This document shows, piece by piece, positions 50,441 to 61,440 of a DNA stretch of 64,000 nucleotides; within the stretch, counting starts at the first letter, position 1; the number at the start of each line of letters is the position of its first letter. Position numbers and translations under genes: made by a program. The DNA is from Chiridota heheva (Eukaryota; Echinodermata; Holothuroidea; Apodida; Chiridotidae), in assembly GCA_020152595.1 (NCBI GenBank), contig JAIGNY010002236.1:938501-1002500 (forward strand), read 5' to 3'. The notes below the pieces were generated by a model, which worked only from the letters and a program-made list of their open reading frames with translations, did not search any database and was not told the origin of the DNA.

Positions 50441-51138
50441 TCGACCTTTTAAAGTTACATAAACGCTAACATTGCAACTGACATACGTAATGATATTTTT
50501 TCACCATTACATAAACCAGTGTGGCAATTAAATCACCCTTTCCTACTCAGCTTAGAACTTTATTTCTCGGCTTTATTTCCTTTTTTGTATATTCAATGAT
50601 GAAGAACGTCCGAGTTTCCGCACTAAGTTCGTTTATTATATGCCTTATATCATCTCCTCCTGCTTTAAAAAAAAAACTATAAATTACTGGAGTGCATAAA
50701 AATCCGTTTCTATCAAAAACTTGGGATACTCTTCTTTTCTACTCAAATCCTAAACCCTTTTGTCCATCTACTCTGGTATGACGTAAGATAATAAGAACCT
50801 GGTATTTAGGGCTCCAAAGATGAGTAATGAAAGGAAACCAACGCCTAGCCTAAAAAATCCGGGGGAAATAAAGGGCTTTTGACTAACCTTTTTAAGTATA
50901 CGTAACTTTTGCAAGTGTTATCAAGAGTCTGTAAAGAGTGTGCATTCGAGGGTTAACCGCTGGAATAGGCAGATAGGTGGAAAGCCGGAGGCAGGAGAAC
51001 ACACGTTGTAGATCTAAACTTGTTTCACCGAACCTGCTGCCATTTTATAGCTTTTCTTACACCAATTATTCCATTTCCTCGATGTTTTCTGGAGCGAATT
51101 TGTGACGCACGGGTTAAAACTTCCTGCTCTACAGGAAG

Positions 51139-51217
51139 ATGGAGAGGACTAAAATTAATACTAAGTTGGAATACATCTGTCTTTTAATTATATGTAATCT
51201 TGCCATCATATCTGCAA
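51139..51217 (+). CDS. HYR-domain gene exon 1 (signal peptide)
   Basis: ATG to donor GTAAGT, 26 codons plus one base. MERTKINTKLEYICLLIICN followed by LAIISA has the layout of a secretory signal: a basic start, a hydrophobic core and small residues at the end. Phase 1 at the donor matches phase 1 at the acceptor of the HYR exon 57662-57910 on the same strand. The signal peptide is seen in the sequence; the link to the HYR exon is inferred from phase and order. A degraded copy lies 542 bases downstream. Confidence 0.72.
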
Positions 51218-51680
51218 GTAAGTAAATTATTATTTTTTCCCATTTCCTCCCTGATAAATTCTGAAGCTGAATTCGAGACCATATTTCTCCTTCACGATAT
51301 TGGGGCATAGGCGGCGGAACTGGAGGGTGGATAGGTGGGGAGGGGGGGGGAGGGAGGGGAGGTTTACCCACTTTTCTCAAAAGTTTAAAAAGTGCCCGGA
51401 AGGAAAAGTAACCTTCTTCTGAGGGAAAAATGACCTTTTTAGGTATAAGTAACTTTTGTAAGTGTTATCGAAGAGTCTGTAAAGAGTGTGCACTCGAGGG
51501 TTAACCGCTGGAATAGACAGATAGGTGGAAAGCCGGAGGCAGGAGAACACACGTTGTAGATCTGAACTTGTTTCACCGATCCTGCTGCCATTTTATAGCT
51601 TTTCTTACACCAATTATTCCTCGATGTTTTCTGAAGAAAATTTGTGACGCACGGGTTAAAACTTCCTGCTCTACAGGAAG

Positions 51681-51760
51681 ATAGAGAAGAATACAATTAA
51701 TATTAAGATAGAATACATCTGCCTCTAATTATATTATATATCTTGCCATCATATCTGCAA
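51681..51760 (+). pseudogene. Dead duplicate of the signal-peptide exon
   Basis: Aligned with 51139-51217. The start ATG is ATA here, TTGGAA is ATAGAA, and a small deletion puts a TAA in frame after the ICL codons. The donor GTAAGT is kept. It arose with the 546-bp tandem duplication. It might still serve as a non-coding leader exon through its donor. Confidence 0.75.
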
Positions 51761-51977
51761 GTAAGTAAATAAAATAAAGAATTCCCTATTTCCACCCTGA
51801 TAAATTCTGAGGCTGAATTTGAGGCCGCAATTCTCCTTCACGATATTGGGGCATAGGTGGCGAAACCGGGCAAGGGGAGAGGGGAGGGGGTGCGCAATGG
51901 GTACATTCTCCCCACTTTTCTCAAAAGTTTAAAAAGTGCCCGGAAGGAAAATAAACCTGAGGAAAAAATGCCCTTTT

Positions 51978-53465
51978 TAGAAGGAAAAATGCCCTTTCAA
52001 GTGTTCAAAGAGGACAAGCTAAAAGTGCATTTTAGAGAAGGAACATGCCCTTTCAAACATTAAAAACCTTTTTACTTCATGTATATATATCTTATTTCAA
52101 TTAAAGAAAGTAACACAAATATTTCCCTGAAGGGACTAAAAATGTGAAATTTCACATTATTCTGAATTTTTCCCCTATAGAACAATATTGGGACTCAACA
52201 GCATTGGACATTTTGTTACTTAAAAGCCTTCGTCTCTTCCTACCTATGTTTTCCCAGCCCATAATTTGTACAAACTCTTTAAAATAGGGCTTTTATAGAG
52301 TATGCAAGTCATCCCAATTTTCATTAGTGGTCATCTTTGAAATGGGCCATGCTGGGGCAAAACCTATTATTTGGACCCAGGCCATGACATAAACTGACGT
52401 TCCTTCTCTCTAGCTTCTTTGTAAAGTTTAAAAGATGCTCCTTTACAGACTGACAGAGATAAAAACAAGATTTAAAAAAAAGTGTTAGTTAAAATAGATT
52501 AAATATATTTTCTATAACTGATTTTTTTATTGACATATTGAAGAAAGACATAGATCAAGCAAAATACCCCAAACTTCACTCGTGGAGCGCCTTTAAAGTT
52601 TGGGTTTCAAAAAAAAAATATTCAATGGGACACTTGCCACTGATTCGCTGAAGACTGGGTGTGAATTAGGGCCATTTGGTCTTTAATACTTAAAATAGTT
52701 ACATATCTTATTCTCAGCAGAAAAGAATGATGGCCTCCATAAGGACTCTTTTGCTTTTCATATCATTTTAGACATTAAATATTCCGATTCATAAACCATA
52801 CAATGGTTGATCATGATCTATAAGTCTAAATTCTTTTGATTTTAAGATTTATGATCTATACATTTTCCAATTCCGCAATTGTTGTAAATTTCAATAAAAC
52901 GGTTATATTTTACCGAATTTTGAACCACAATATCTTGAATTTTTGAAGTTGTAATTAAAAAAGAAAAGAAAACAGAAGGGGAATGGTTACCAGTAATGTT
53001 CAAACCTATAAAAACAAAATATGTGGGAAGGAAAGGGGGGGGGGGGAAGGGGGGGTGACCATTTGAAGCTATATAGTGCTGTGCTACATGCTTTAAAAAT
53101 ATGATAGTTGGAAAGTGTCCGTCAGATCCTATGTCTCTCCCCACCCCCCTCTCCTCCCTTCCACACACACATACACTTTCAAACATCTACCGCCGCCTCT
53201 GATTGGGAGACAACATACTTGTAATTTTCCTCCATGGAGGACGGAACATTTTTTCCTCAAAAACTTTATTCTGAATCCTAAATGAAGGCGGAGTAACAAG
53301 TTCCCCATGCCCCGGGTATTACATGCCCTGTATTAAAGATACGTGGTTTCCTCTCAAGGGGAAAGAATCCCCCAAATTTCACAGGTACCAGCGGAAACTT
53401 TTCACTGGTAAATTAAGTTTTTAAACTTCCGTGTCATGCAATGCGGTAAAGCTTCAGCTTTCTAA
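51978..53465. other. HYR-gene intron 1, left part
   Basis: No exon recognised. Contains G-rich runs (near 53035-53055) and AT-rich spacer. No repeat partner found inside the window apart from GGAAAAATGCCCTTT words near 51965-52000. Confidence 0.4.
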
Positions 53466-53534
53466 TCTAGACTTAAAACGCCGAGTATCAATCCGTGAGT
53501 ATTTTTTGGTCAATTTCAAACTGTTACCACGTTA
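53466..53534 (-). mobile_element. Fragment of the CR1/L2-like LINE C-terminus, target of the younger LINE
   Basis: AAAACGCCGAGTATCAATCC and TTTTTTGGTCAATTTCAAAC match the 45444-45500 part of the older LINE. The match is interrupted by the LINE at 53535, and AAACTGTTACCACGTTA is repeated at its far side. Confidence 0.8.
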
Positions 53535-56176
53535 ATTCTGGCGGCTCTTCTATTTGCGTCAGAAATGATATCCCCCTCAAGCCACATTCCTATCCAATCC
53601 GACCTTTAGGATACTTGCTGTCTCGTGACCTTACACAAAACCATCACTTTTTGCAGTCTTTACACCCCCAACTCCCCCTTACCCCCCTCTTACCTTGACG
53701 ATCTCATCTCCCAACTTCCCAAGCCTTTCATCCTGACAGGTGATTTCAACGCTCACAACCCCCATGTTTGGGGTTCCTTTACTTCTACTGTCAAAAGGGA
53801 AACACATTGAAAATATCCTGAGCCACCACAACCTTTGCTCCCTTAACGACGGCTCCTTTACTTACTTACACCCAGGTACAAGCACTTTTACCAACCTCAA
53901 CCTCTCCATCTGCGACCCCTCGCTCTTTGTTGACTTATCTGGGACTGGAGGTTCACCCTTCACTCTGCGGGAGTGACCATTTCCCCATCGTCATCTCCAT
54001 TCCAACCCCTTTGTCTCACCCCATCCCAACCAACTGGATATTCCAGCACGCAGACTGGGGCCTCTACTCCACTCTATGCAATATCTCCACCACTAATGAC
54101 ATCCTCCTCTTTAATCACCCCGTCTCACTCTTCACCTTCAAACACTTGGAGGTTGCCAATTCACTATCCTCACTTCCACCTTCACCCCACGGAACTTCAA
54201 ACTCTGGTTTACCGCCGACTGCAAAAAAGCCATCTCCCTCAAGAACAAAGCTCTCCGTCTCTTCAAAACCCACCTCACACCCCAATACCTTGACAACCTT
54301 CGCATCCTCAGAGCCAAAGCCAGGAAGACCATTAAACACCTACTCCCAAAGGTACACCCAACGTCTGGGTGTCCCCCAAGGCAGCATTTTCTCCCCCACT
54401 CTCTTTATCCTCAAAATTAACAGCATCATTACAACTCTCACCCCCAACATTAAAAGCTCCCTCTATGTCGACGATTTCACTATCTTCTCATCCTCTCCAT
54501 GCTTCCATACTCTTTAAAATGACCTACAACACTATCTTGAATAGTCTGGCTCACTGGAGCGACTCCAATGGTTTCAATGTCTCAAAAGACAAAACTGTTC
54601 TCATCCATTTTAACAACAGCAACTCCTTCATCCTCCGTCCCAATCTCCGCCTCAAAGATTCCATAATCCCCAGTAAAGACAGTTCTCGCTTTCTCGGAAT
54701 CACTCTCGATTCCAAACTTTCCTATCTCCCCCACATCAACACCCTCAAACCCAAAAGAGACAAAATCCTCAATCTCCTCAAGGTCCTCTCAAGCACTGAC
54801 TGGAGAGCAAATCGGCTCACTCTGCTCACCTTGTACCGCTCCCTCCTCAGATCCAGGCTGGACTACAGCAATTTCATCTTCGCCTCCGCCCGTAAATTTT
54901 ATTTGAAACACCTAAAGATCACTGAGAACACTGCCCTGTCTTTGCCTTCGCGCCACTCGCACCTTCCCCTATCACCAATCTCCAAGTCGAGGCCAACGAA
55001 CTCCCCCTCGACCTCCGGTGCACGAAGGCCGGCCTCTCCTTTGCTCTTCGCATCCTCACCGATCCACGTAAACCTTGCTTCCATTCCATCCGTTCTCCCT
55101 CCTTCACCAACCTATTCAATCTTAACAAACGCATCCTCCCACCTTTTGGGATTCGGATGCACTCCAACTTCTCTAAAGCCAACATCAACATTTTCTAGAT
55201 CGTCAGATACACCATCTCACCTACACCCACCTGAACTATTAACCCCCTCCTCCCCTCCCCATCCTCAAGGTATACCTTGGTCTTTCCTCCTTCACCAAAG
55301 TTTTTCGCAACTCAGCCTTCTTCCAAATATAACTCTCTTTCCGCCCCCGTTTCGTAATTTTCTGTAACTCTAAATCCATTCTCACTGGCATCCTCAACAT
55401 GCTCTGGCCCATCCCTCTCATTCTACAAATCCTCAACAAACTCCACACTCTCTCCTCCTTAGGAAAGAATATCTTCTTCTGGATTCCCAGCCATATCGGC
55501 ATCCCAGGCAACAAGAAAGCCAACAGAGCCGTCATTAAAGCTCTGTCAAACATCTCCTCTCCTTTTCATATTCCACACTCAGACCTCCGTCTCTCCATCT
55601 CCAACTACATGAAAAACAATTTTTTTTAAAACCTGGCCAAACTCCTGAAATCCAGGAACCAGTAGCAAACTCCACACCATCAAACCCAAAGTCAGGACCA
55701 ACACCCTTCTGCTCAGTTGCAACTGCGGGGAAGACATCGTTGTCACCCGCATCCGCCTCGGCCACTCCTCTCTCACGCACTCCCATCTCTTATCCGGCTC
55801 GCATACCCCTCTCTGCCCCACTTGTAACACCGATCTCTCCATCAAGCATATCTTCGTAACCTGTCCCCTAATACCAGAACTCCAGATCTCTTCTCTCCTT
55901 ACTATCCTCAATCTCGGACCTTTTCGAAAACAATTCTTCCTCAAACATCATCAACTTCCTTCGCAACAACAACCTCTTCCACCACATTTAACTCCTCCTC
56001 CCTTTCTACACCTAACCTTACTTACCCCTTTTTTTCTGCTTTTCCCCTCATCTCCCTTACAAACCTTTTATCTCCTCACTATCCTAACTCTTACACCATA
56101 ATTTATTAACACCCTCTTGACACATTTGACTCTGATTGTCGCGGTGCCGTTAAACATAAACAAACCAAACTAAACC
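53535..56176 (+). mobile_element. 5'-truncated I-like LINE (endonuclease, RT, RNase H) with 17-bp target duplication
   Basis: In order, across several frames: TGDFNAHNPHVWGS (apurinic-type endonuclease, about 53730), RLGVPQGSIFSPTLF and LYVDDFTIF (reverse transcriptase, about 54350-54490), IFFWIPSHIGIPGNKKANRA (RNase H, about 55470), then LTHSHLLSGSHTPLCPTC and IKHIFVTCPL (C-terminal Cys motif, about 55770-55865). It ends GTCGCGGTGCCGTTAA and an (ACAAA)-type tail. AAACTGTTACCACGTTA is present at 53518-53534 and 56177-56193. Multiple frame breaks make it inactive. The truncated copies in CHTF18 share its 3' end. Confidence 0.93.
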
Positions 56177-56639
56177 AAACTGTTACCACGTTACACCAAA
56201 GAGTGGAAGCTCTTTGGTTGCACATAACAACTCCATGATCCTCTGTTGCCAGCTTGCATACACTCTTACAGTCTTAGAAAAATGACTGTAGCTTATCACG
56301 TATTTGGAACCTTCTCGGATTTTCCAGGATTATTTCTAAGAGTAACTTAAAACAAAAAGGTTCCAACTTGTCACGTATTAGGAACCTTCTCGTTTCTAAT
56401 CCTTATTAAGGGGGTAATGAGGCTGAAGAAGTAAACGTTAAAAGGCGCCATTTATATTAAACCCTGTACACTACTCCCAACAAGGGGAAGGGCGCATAGA
56501 GGGGAGAATAACGCAAACAATTTTCCGGTTACAGGTGCAAAAACTGCACTAGTAAATCAAGTTCAATCACTGATGTTGCTGATAATCTGATACTCACCCC
56601 CTCACCCCCACCCCATCCCTCCGATTCCCTCTTCCTTTA

Positions 56640-57480
56640 AATTTCAGGATATTCTTTTCATAATGTCATTTTCGGGCACTTTCCTTTAAATTTTGATTAA
56701 TCTTTTCACGATTTTAGGGAAATTTAGCTATTTCTGGGCAATTTTCCGACAAATATTTTTGCTGTTTCAGGGCAATTTGTTTCATTTAAAGGTAGTTTTC
56801 TACGATTTTGAGGAAATTTTGTTATCAATTTTGGGGAAATTTGATGTTATTTTGAAGATTTTATTTAAAATTTTCTTATTTATAGGTAATTTTCTTCAAT
56901 TTTAAGGATATTTTTGAAAATTTGTTGAGGAAAAATTTGATCAAAATTTGGGTGCATTATTTGACTTTTTTCTTGGAAAAATTCTTTCATTTATAGGTAG
57001 GCTAATTTTCTTTATAGGTAGGCTACTTTTCTTTATAGGTAGGCTACTTTTCTTTATAGGTAGGCTACTTTTCTTTATAGGTAGGCTAATTTTCTTCGAT
57101 TTTAAGGAAATTTGTTGACAAATTTGAACAAAACTTGGGTGAATTATTTGACAATTTTAGGAAAATTTTTGTAGTGTTGGAAAATTTAGGAAAATTTTCG
57201 TAGTGTTGGAAAATTTCGGGAATTTCTTTCTTCATTTATAAATCATAGGTAATTTTCTTCGATTTTGAAGAAATTTTGGTCATTTTGGGAAGAAAAAATA
57301 TTGAAATTCGTTTTCCAACCAACCATACCAAATATTCCTTCAATTGTATCTTCATTATCGTGATTTTCTATTATTCTTTTGATTTTAGGGAAAATTTCGT
57401 TCATTTTCGGAAACTTTCCTTAAAATTTAGTTGAGCTGTTTGTCAATTTTAGGGAACTTTCGTCATTTTCCCTCCTCCCA
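56640..57480 (+). repeat. AT-rich quasi-periodic GGGAAATTT tract
   Basis: Words TTTTAGGGAAATTT, GGTAATTTTCTTC and GGAAAATTT recur every 20-30 bases. Counterparts are at 46745-47160 (inverted) and 60350-60860. It lies in the HYR gene's intron. Confidence 0.55.
56985..57100. repeat. 21-bp minisatellite, about 5 copies
   Basis: Unit ATAGGTAGGCTACTTTTCTT plus T, nested inside the AT-rich tract. Confidence 0.9.
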
Positions 57481-57661
57481 ACCTGAAAAACTGGGAAGGT
57501 GAAATCCTCTCAGGGCATTTTAATTTTTTAAATATTTTTGCAGAGCAAAAAAGTGGGGGACAACGCCCCCCCCACATCTTTACAGTCCCTGTATTATATG
57601 TGTATGAACAGGTCTATGTGTATAACCATATTTTCTTTTCCACATTTCCTATAATGACCAG

Positions 57662-57910
57662 ATACTGATACGTCACCGCCAACTGCAACTGGTTGCCCTA
57701 ATAATATAACTGTATCTGCGCCTAGCTATGCTCCAGTCAACTGGACCGAACCGGTTATAACGGACTCCTCCCTGCCGATAACAACTGTGATATCAAAGTC
57801 TTCAGGGTCCCTGTTCTATGTATCGAATGGCACAGAGCTGGTGACGTACACAGCGACCGATGCCGCGAACAATACGGCAGTAGTATGCGAGTTTTACGTC
57901 ACAGTTACAG
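57662..57910 (+). CDS. HYR domain exon
   Basis: Acceptor TTTCCTATAATGACCAG, donor GTAAGA, 249 bases, phase 1 at both ends (a symmetric module exon). It encodes a full HYR (hyalin repeat) domain: GCPNNITVSAPSYAPVNWTE near the start, TYTATDAANNTAVVCEFYV near the end, with the two conserved cysteines. Four N-glycosylation sequons (NIT, NWT, NGT, NNT) fit an extracellular protein. HYR domains are immunoglobulin-like adhesion modules, common in echinoderm hyalins and in sushi-domain proteins. Joined to the signal exon it would start a secreted or membrane protein. No further exon was recognised before 64000. Confidence 0.85.
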
Positions 57911-58119
57911 GTAAGAAATACGTCATATTCTATTTGAATACCTGTTTATGCAGAAATCTTATTCTTACAGATTCTTACAGACCCTTTTCTGGTTAAAGGC
58001 CCCTCAGTTCCTCTGGTACCAGCTCTTCTTCTAAATCATGTCATTCTGCAAAATAGATGATGTCTGGATGATGACATGCTTTCAGTATAACTGTCGTATT
58101 TTATTGGCTGATTGATCGA

Positions 58120-58330
58120 AAATTTATTCAGGCTTCTTTCGAAGGCCTGGATTCTCTGGTATTCAACAACATCACATGGCATATTGTTCAATAAGTCCAC
58201 CACCTGAAAGGAAAAATGAGTCTTTCTAATATTTAATTTTGGTCTTCTCTTGAGGATTTTATGACAGTGTCCACAAGTGAGAGGAGAGTCTTGTATTAGA
58301 TAGATACCTCCTCATCATACCTGCCAGATA
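58120..58330 (-). mobile_element. LINE C-terminal fragment
   Basis: Reverse complement reads FQVVDLLNNMPCDVVEYQRI and then FERSLNKF, the ending typical of CR1/L2-like reverse-transcriptase ORFs. Short and frame-broken. Confidence 0.55.
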
Positions 58331-58984
58331 ATATCTTATAAGTGGGAGGTACCACTTTAAGTGGTACCTCCATGTTATAAGTTTCAATCATATCCCATGG
58401 ACTCGTTAATAACTAAAAGCAGGAAGTGCCATTTAGCACTTCCCTGCTAAGAGTAGGTAAATCCAATTTTAATCTCTTCATAAGATAGGTTTTAATTTAA
58501 TCATGGAATTTGATTTGTTGCTTTACGTTGTATGTTTTGAATCTTTGTGAACTTGTCGAATGCAGGGGGTGATGCTCGTTATGTACATGGAGAGCGCTTA
58601 AAAATATGTGGGGAAATTCCAAATTTTAGTGGGCGTTCAAAATAGTAGGGCGTTGGGAAATGGTACCAGGCGCTGATTTGGTTTGCTTTTTAGATTATTT
58701 GCTGCATTGATTATGGGCTCTAAACTGCCGAATTGGAATTTTGTAGACCTTCTTGGAGGCCTTCTCCTGCCTGCAGGAGCATAGACATTAAATATCTCAA
58801 AACCAAATTTATATATTTTAATAATTTGATAATCATTGAGATGGAATTCTGGCTATTTTCAAGTAATATCAATGCAATAAAGTATAACAATAAATGCAAA
58901 TATGTGGACATTTTCCGATTTCCTGACCTAATTTGCATTTTGATCTAAAATTTTCAAGTAATAATCAAAACATTTAAGCGCATA

Positions 58985-59045
58985 AAGGCCCCGGTGGGGT
59001 CCAAGGGCGAGGCCCCGGTGGGGTCCAGAGGCGAAGCCCCGGAAA
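58985..59045. repeat. Short GC-rich repeat
   Basis: GGCCCCGGTGGGGTCC occurs twice within 40 bases, separated by AAGGGCGA, then GGCGAAGCCCCGG. The GC content contrasts sharply with the surroundings. Confidence 0.6.
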
Positions 59046-59109
59046 CTCTGTGGTTTGGGGGCTAAAACTGTAAAAGATATGCCTAAATTTAACTTAATTT
59101 TGCATGTTG

Positions 59110-59435
59110 TAACTCTTACAAATTCTATTTTAAGTTGAAGATGCCAACCCAACCAGACCGAAACTCATTGAAAGGATTTCAAATTCCTAGTTTGCTGTGG
59201 TATCCAGTTTAATAGTGTGTTAATTGCTTGCAAATGCGGTGCGTATTTGTCTTTCAATTAACGTCTCTGCTGAGGGTGGTAGGTTTGGGTCTTAGGTTGA
59301 GCAAGGCAATTTGGATGTCCTGGTTGGTCTTGCTGCATTTGCTAATGGTTGACTTCACAGTACGGATCATTCTCTTCACCAGAACATTGGAAGTAGGATA
59401 TCTGGGTGATGAGGTTGTGTGTCTTATTCCCCATC
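59110..59435 (-). mobile_element. Ty3/Gypsy-like integrase fragment
   Basis: Minus strand reads TSSPRYPTSNVLVKRMIRTV and KSTISKC, the end of the integrase core of LTR retrotransposons, followed after a frame break by RQIRTAFAS. Only this fragment is present, with stops. Could be BEL/Pao rather than Gypsy. Confidence 0.65.
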
Positions 59436-59699
59436 TAGCGTGTGCATGTATATATAATTAGGAGTGCAATTACTGATGCGTAAAATCACTGAACTATCAG
59501 CGATGGGTTTCTTAAAAGCTTCTAGCATAATCTAAAAGTCATACCCGCTGAAATGGAGGTTCTTGCGGGTGAAAAGACTGACATTTTGTAGTGAGGATTG
59601 GGCGTAATGAAAATTGGAGATTCCTCGATTAGTAGCAACTTGATCATTGATAGAAACTTCAGTTACCAGTGTAATTTTTCCGCTTGTGACCGGGAAATA

Positions 59700-59985
59700 A
59701 TGGGGTTTTACCCAACCCCTGGAATGGGACCCTTTATATGCCTCTGAATGATGCTGATGCAGTATACTACAGCTGTACGGCAAAAGGAGGTGCCGTAACT
59801 ATCCGGCCACAAGCTGACAAATACAGCAGCTATACGACATTAAACGCTTACGAATACACTTGTCCATCGCACCCGATGTTGTATAAAAGCCTTCCAGATC
59901 GTATTTAATACTCAGCAAGAAGTACATACAAAGCGTGTAAAGTATTGCTGCCTGAGGCATTCTTTGACAGAAGAATAAAATTGAA
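59700..59985 (+). other. LTR-like or promoter-like segment
   Basis: TGTATAAAAGCC (59879) is a TATA-box word and AATAAAATTG follows about 90 bases later (59973), the spacing expected in an LTR. A short open frame with several cysteines upstream lacks a splice site or start. Unassigned; an LTR remnant is my best guess. Confidence 0.3.
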
Positions 59986-60104
59986 GTTATTTTGCGTCAA
60001 TTAGATCTATCGTTTGTTTGTTTTTTAACAAGAACTCTTTTGACGTATGTTTGTAGGTATGTGGAAGCTCTTCGGTTTGTCTACGGTCTTCTAAATGAGA
60101 ATGA

Positions 60105-60257
60105 ATTTATTTGTTCCAGAAATTTGATTTCTTATTGCATGTGCATCCTTAAAAAAAGGGTCGTCGTGGCATTTATATGTTTTCGTAGAAAGCAGTGGCG
60201 TGTCTAAGCGGGGAGGGGGCGGAGACTAGCCCCGTAAAATTTTAGAAGCACCTAAAA

Positions 60258-60312
<55 letters not shown>

Positions 60313-60600
60313 CACCCAAAAAAAAAATATATATATATAAATACAAATCTTAAATTTTTGCGAAATTTTCATCAATTTAAAGGAAATTTTAAATAAAAAT
60401 CTTCCTTTTTTGGTTAATTTTTTTCATTTTCGTGAAATCTTCTTTAATTTCTGGGAAATCCAAAAATTTGATTTCTTATTGCATGTGCGTCCTTTGAAAC
60501 AGGGTTGTCGTGGCATTTATATGTTTTCGTAGAAAGCAGTGGCGTGTCTAAGGGGGGAGGGGGCGGAGACTAGCCCCCTAAAATTATAAAGCACCAAAAA
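60105..60600. repeat. Tandem duplication, period about 355 bp
   Basis: ATTTGATTTCTTATTGCATG and CAGTGGCGTGTCTAAG with GGAGGGGGCGGAGACTAGCC occur at both 60120-60230 and 60467-60582. The CAGTGGCG word is a common hAT terminal sequence. A short (AT)n tract lies at 60258-60312. Confidence 0.8.
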
Positions 60601-60860
60601 AAAAATATAAAAATAAAAAATATATTAATAAAAGTCTTTAAATTCTGCGAAATTTTATGAATTTTAGGGAAGTTTTCGGGAAATCTTCCCTTTTTGGGAA
60701 ATTTTCTTCATTTTCGTAAAATCTTCTTTAATTTCTGGGAAATTTTCTTCAATTTGCAGAAAAATTCTTCACTTTTCAGGAAAGCACTGTCAATTTCGAG
60801 AATTTTTCAGGAACTGTTGCCTAAGTCGAACAAAATTTTCAACAATTTTTTGCACATTCC
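60350..60860 (+). repeat. AT-rich quasi-periodic GGGAAATTTTC tract
   Basis: GGGAAATTTTCTTCATTTTC and CTGGGAAATTTTCTTCAATT recur with 20-30 base spacing. Same family as 56640-57480. It overlaps the 355-bp duplication. Confidence 0.55.
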
Positions 60861-60984
60861 TGCAATTATATGTTAATAATTTCACACTTTGTCATCAAAA
60901 TAAAGCATGCATGCAGCCGTGAAATAGAAACCCTTTCCGGGGGTGCATTAGTCCTAACTAATACGCATGTCTCGACAAGGAAAT

Positions 60985-61440
60985 CCTCTTGTTATGGTTG
61001 AGAGCCTAGATTCGTCCTTATTTGAAATATGCAGGAACTATCTGGTCTCTATCATGGCTACATTGAAGACATCGAAAGAGTTCAACGTCGAGCAACCAGA
61101 CTGCTTCCAAACTTCTTCCATATGAGCTACACCGACCATCTCAAACATCTTGATCTGCCCACCCTCGTCTACCGCCGTCTGATAGGTGATATAATAGAGA
61201 CATACAACATTATCCACCAAGTCTACGATTCTAGAGTCTGCAGCTTTCTGCCAAACTATCACTCTAATCATACAAAAGAGTCACAACTACAAGATGTTTG
61301 TTCAACCAGCCAACTCCAACATAAAAAAAAAAAAAAAACTACTTCTCTCTACGTATAACTAAAAATCTGGAACCACCTACCAACAGACCAATTAGCGTTT
61401 TCAATGCACCAAGTGTCAAGTCATTTTAATCTAGATTAGA
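60985..61440 (+). mobile_element. LINE reverse-transcriptase C-terminal fragment
   Basis: Reads IERVQRRATRLLPNFFHMSY, then LPTLVYRRLIGDIIETYNII, then SQLQH and a long A run. The motif order fits CR1/L2-type ORF2 ends. A frame break at about 61030 separates the preceding RPYLKYAGTIW-like segment. Confidence 0.82.

Larger units (their letters stand above)
50885..51977. repeat. 546-bp tandem duplication covering the HYR gene's first exon
   Basis: Unit A about 50885-51430 and unit B about 51431-51977. Shared words include GAGTCTGTAAAGAGTGTGCA, GGTGGAAAGCCGGAGGCAGG and ACACGTTGTAGATCT. Unit A carries the intact signal-peptide exon and unit B a dead copy. By eye the copies differ at several percent of positions. 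Confidence 0.92.

Noticed and set aside
54369-55367. A 332-codon open frame as a host gene
   Set aside because: It is one frame through the LINE ORF2 region between the RT and RNase H parts. The neighbouring frames carry the other domains.
59740-59910. A cysteine-bearing coding exon
   Set aside because: The open frame is bounded by a stop upstream without a convincing acceptor, ends at a stop, and overlaps an LTR-like TATA segment.
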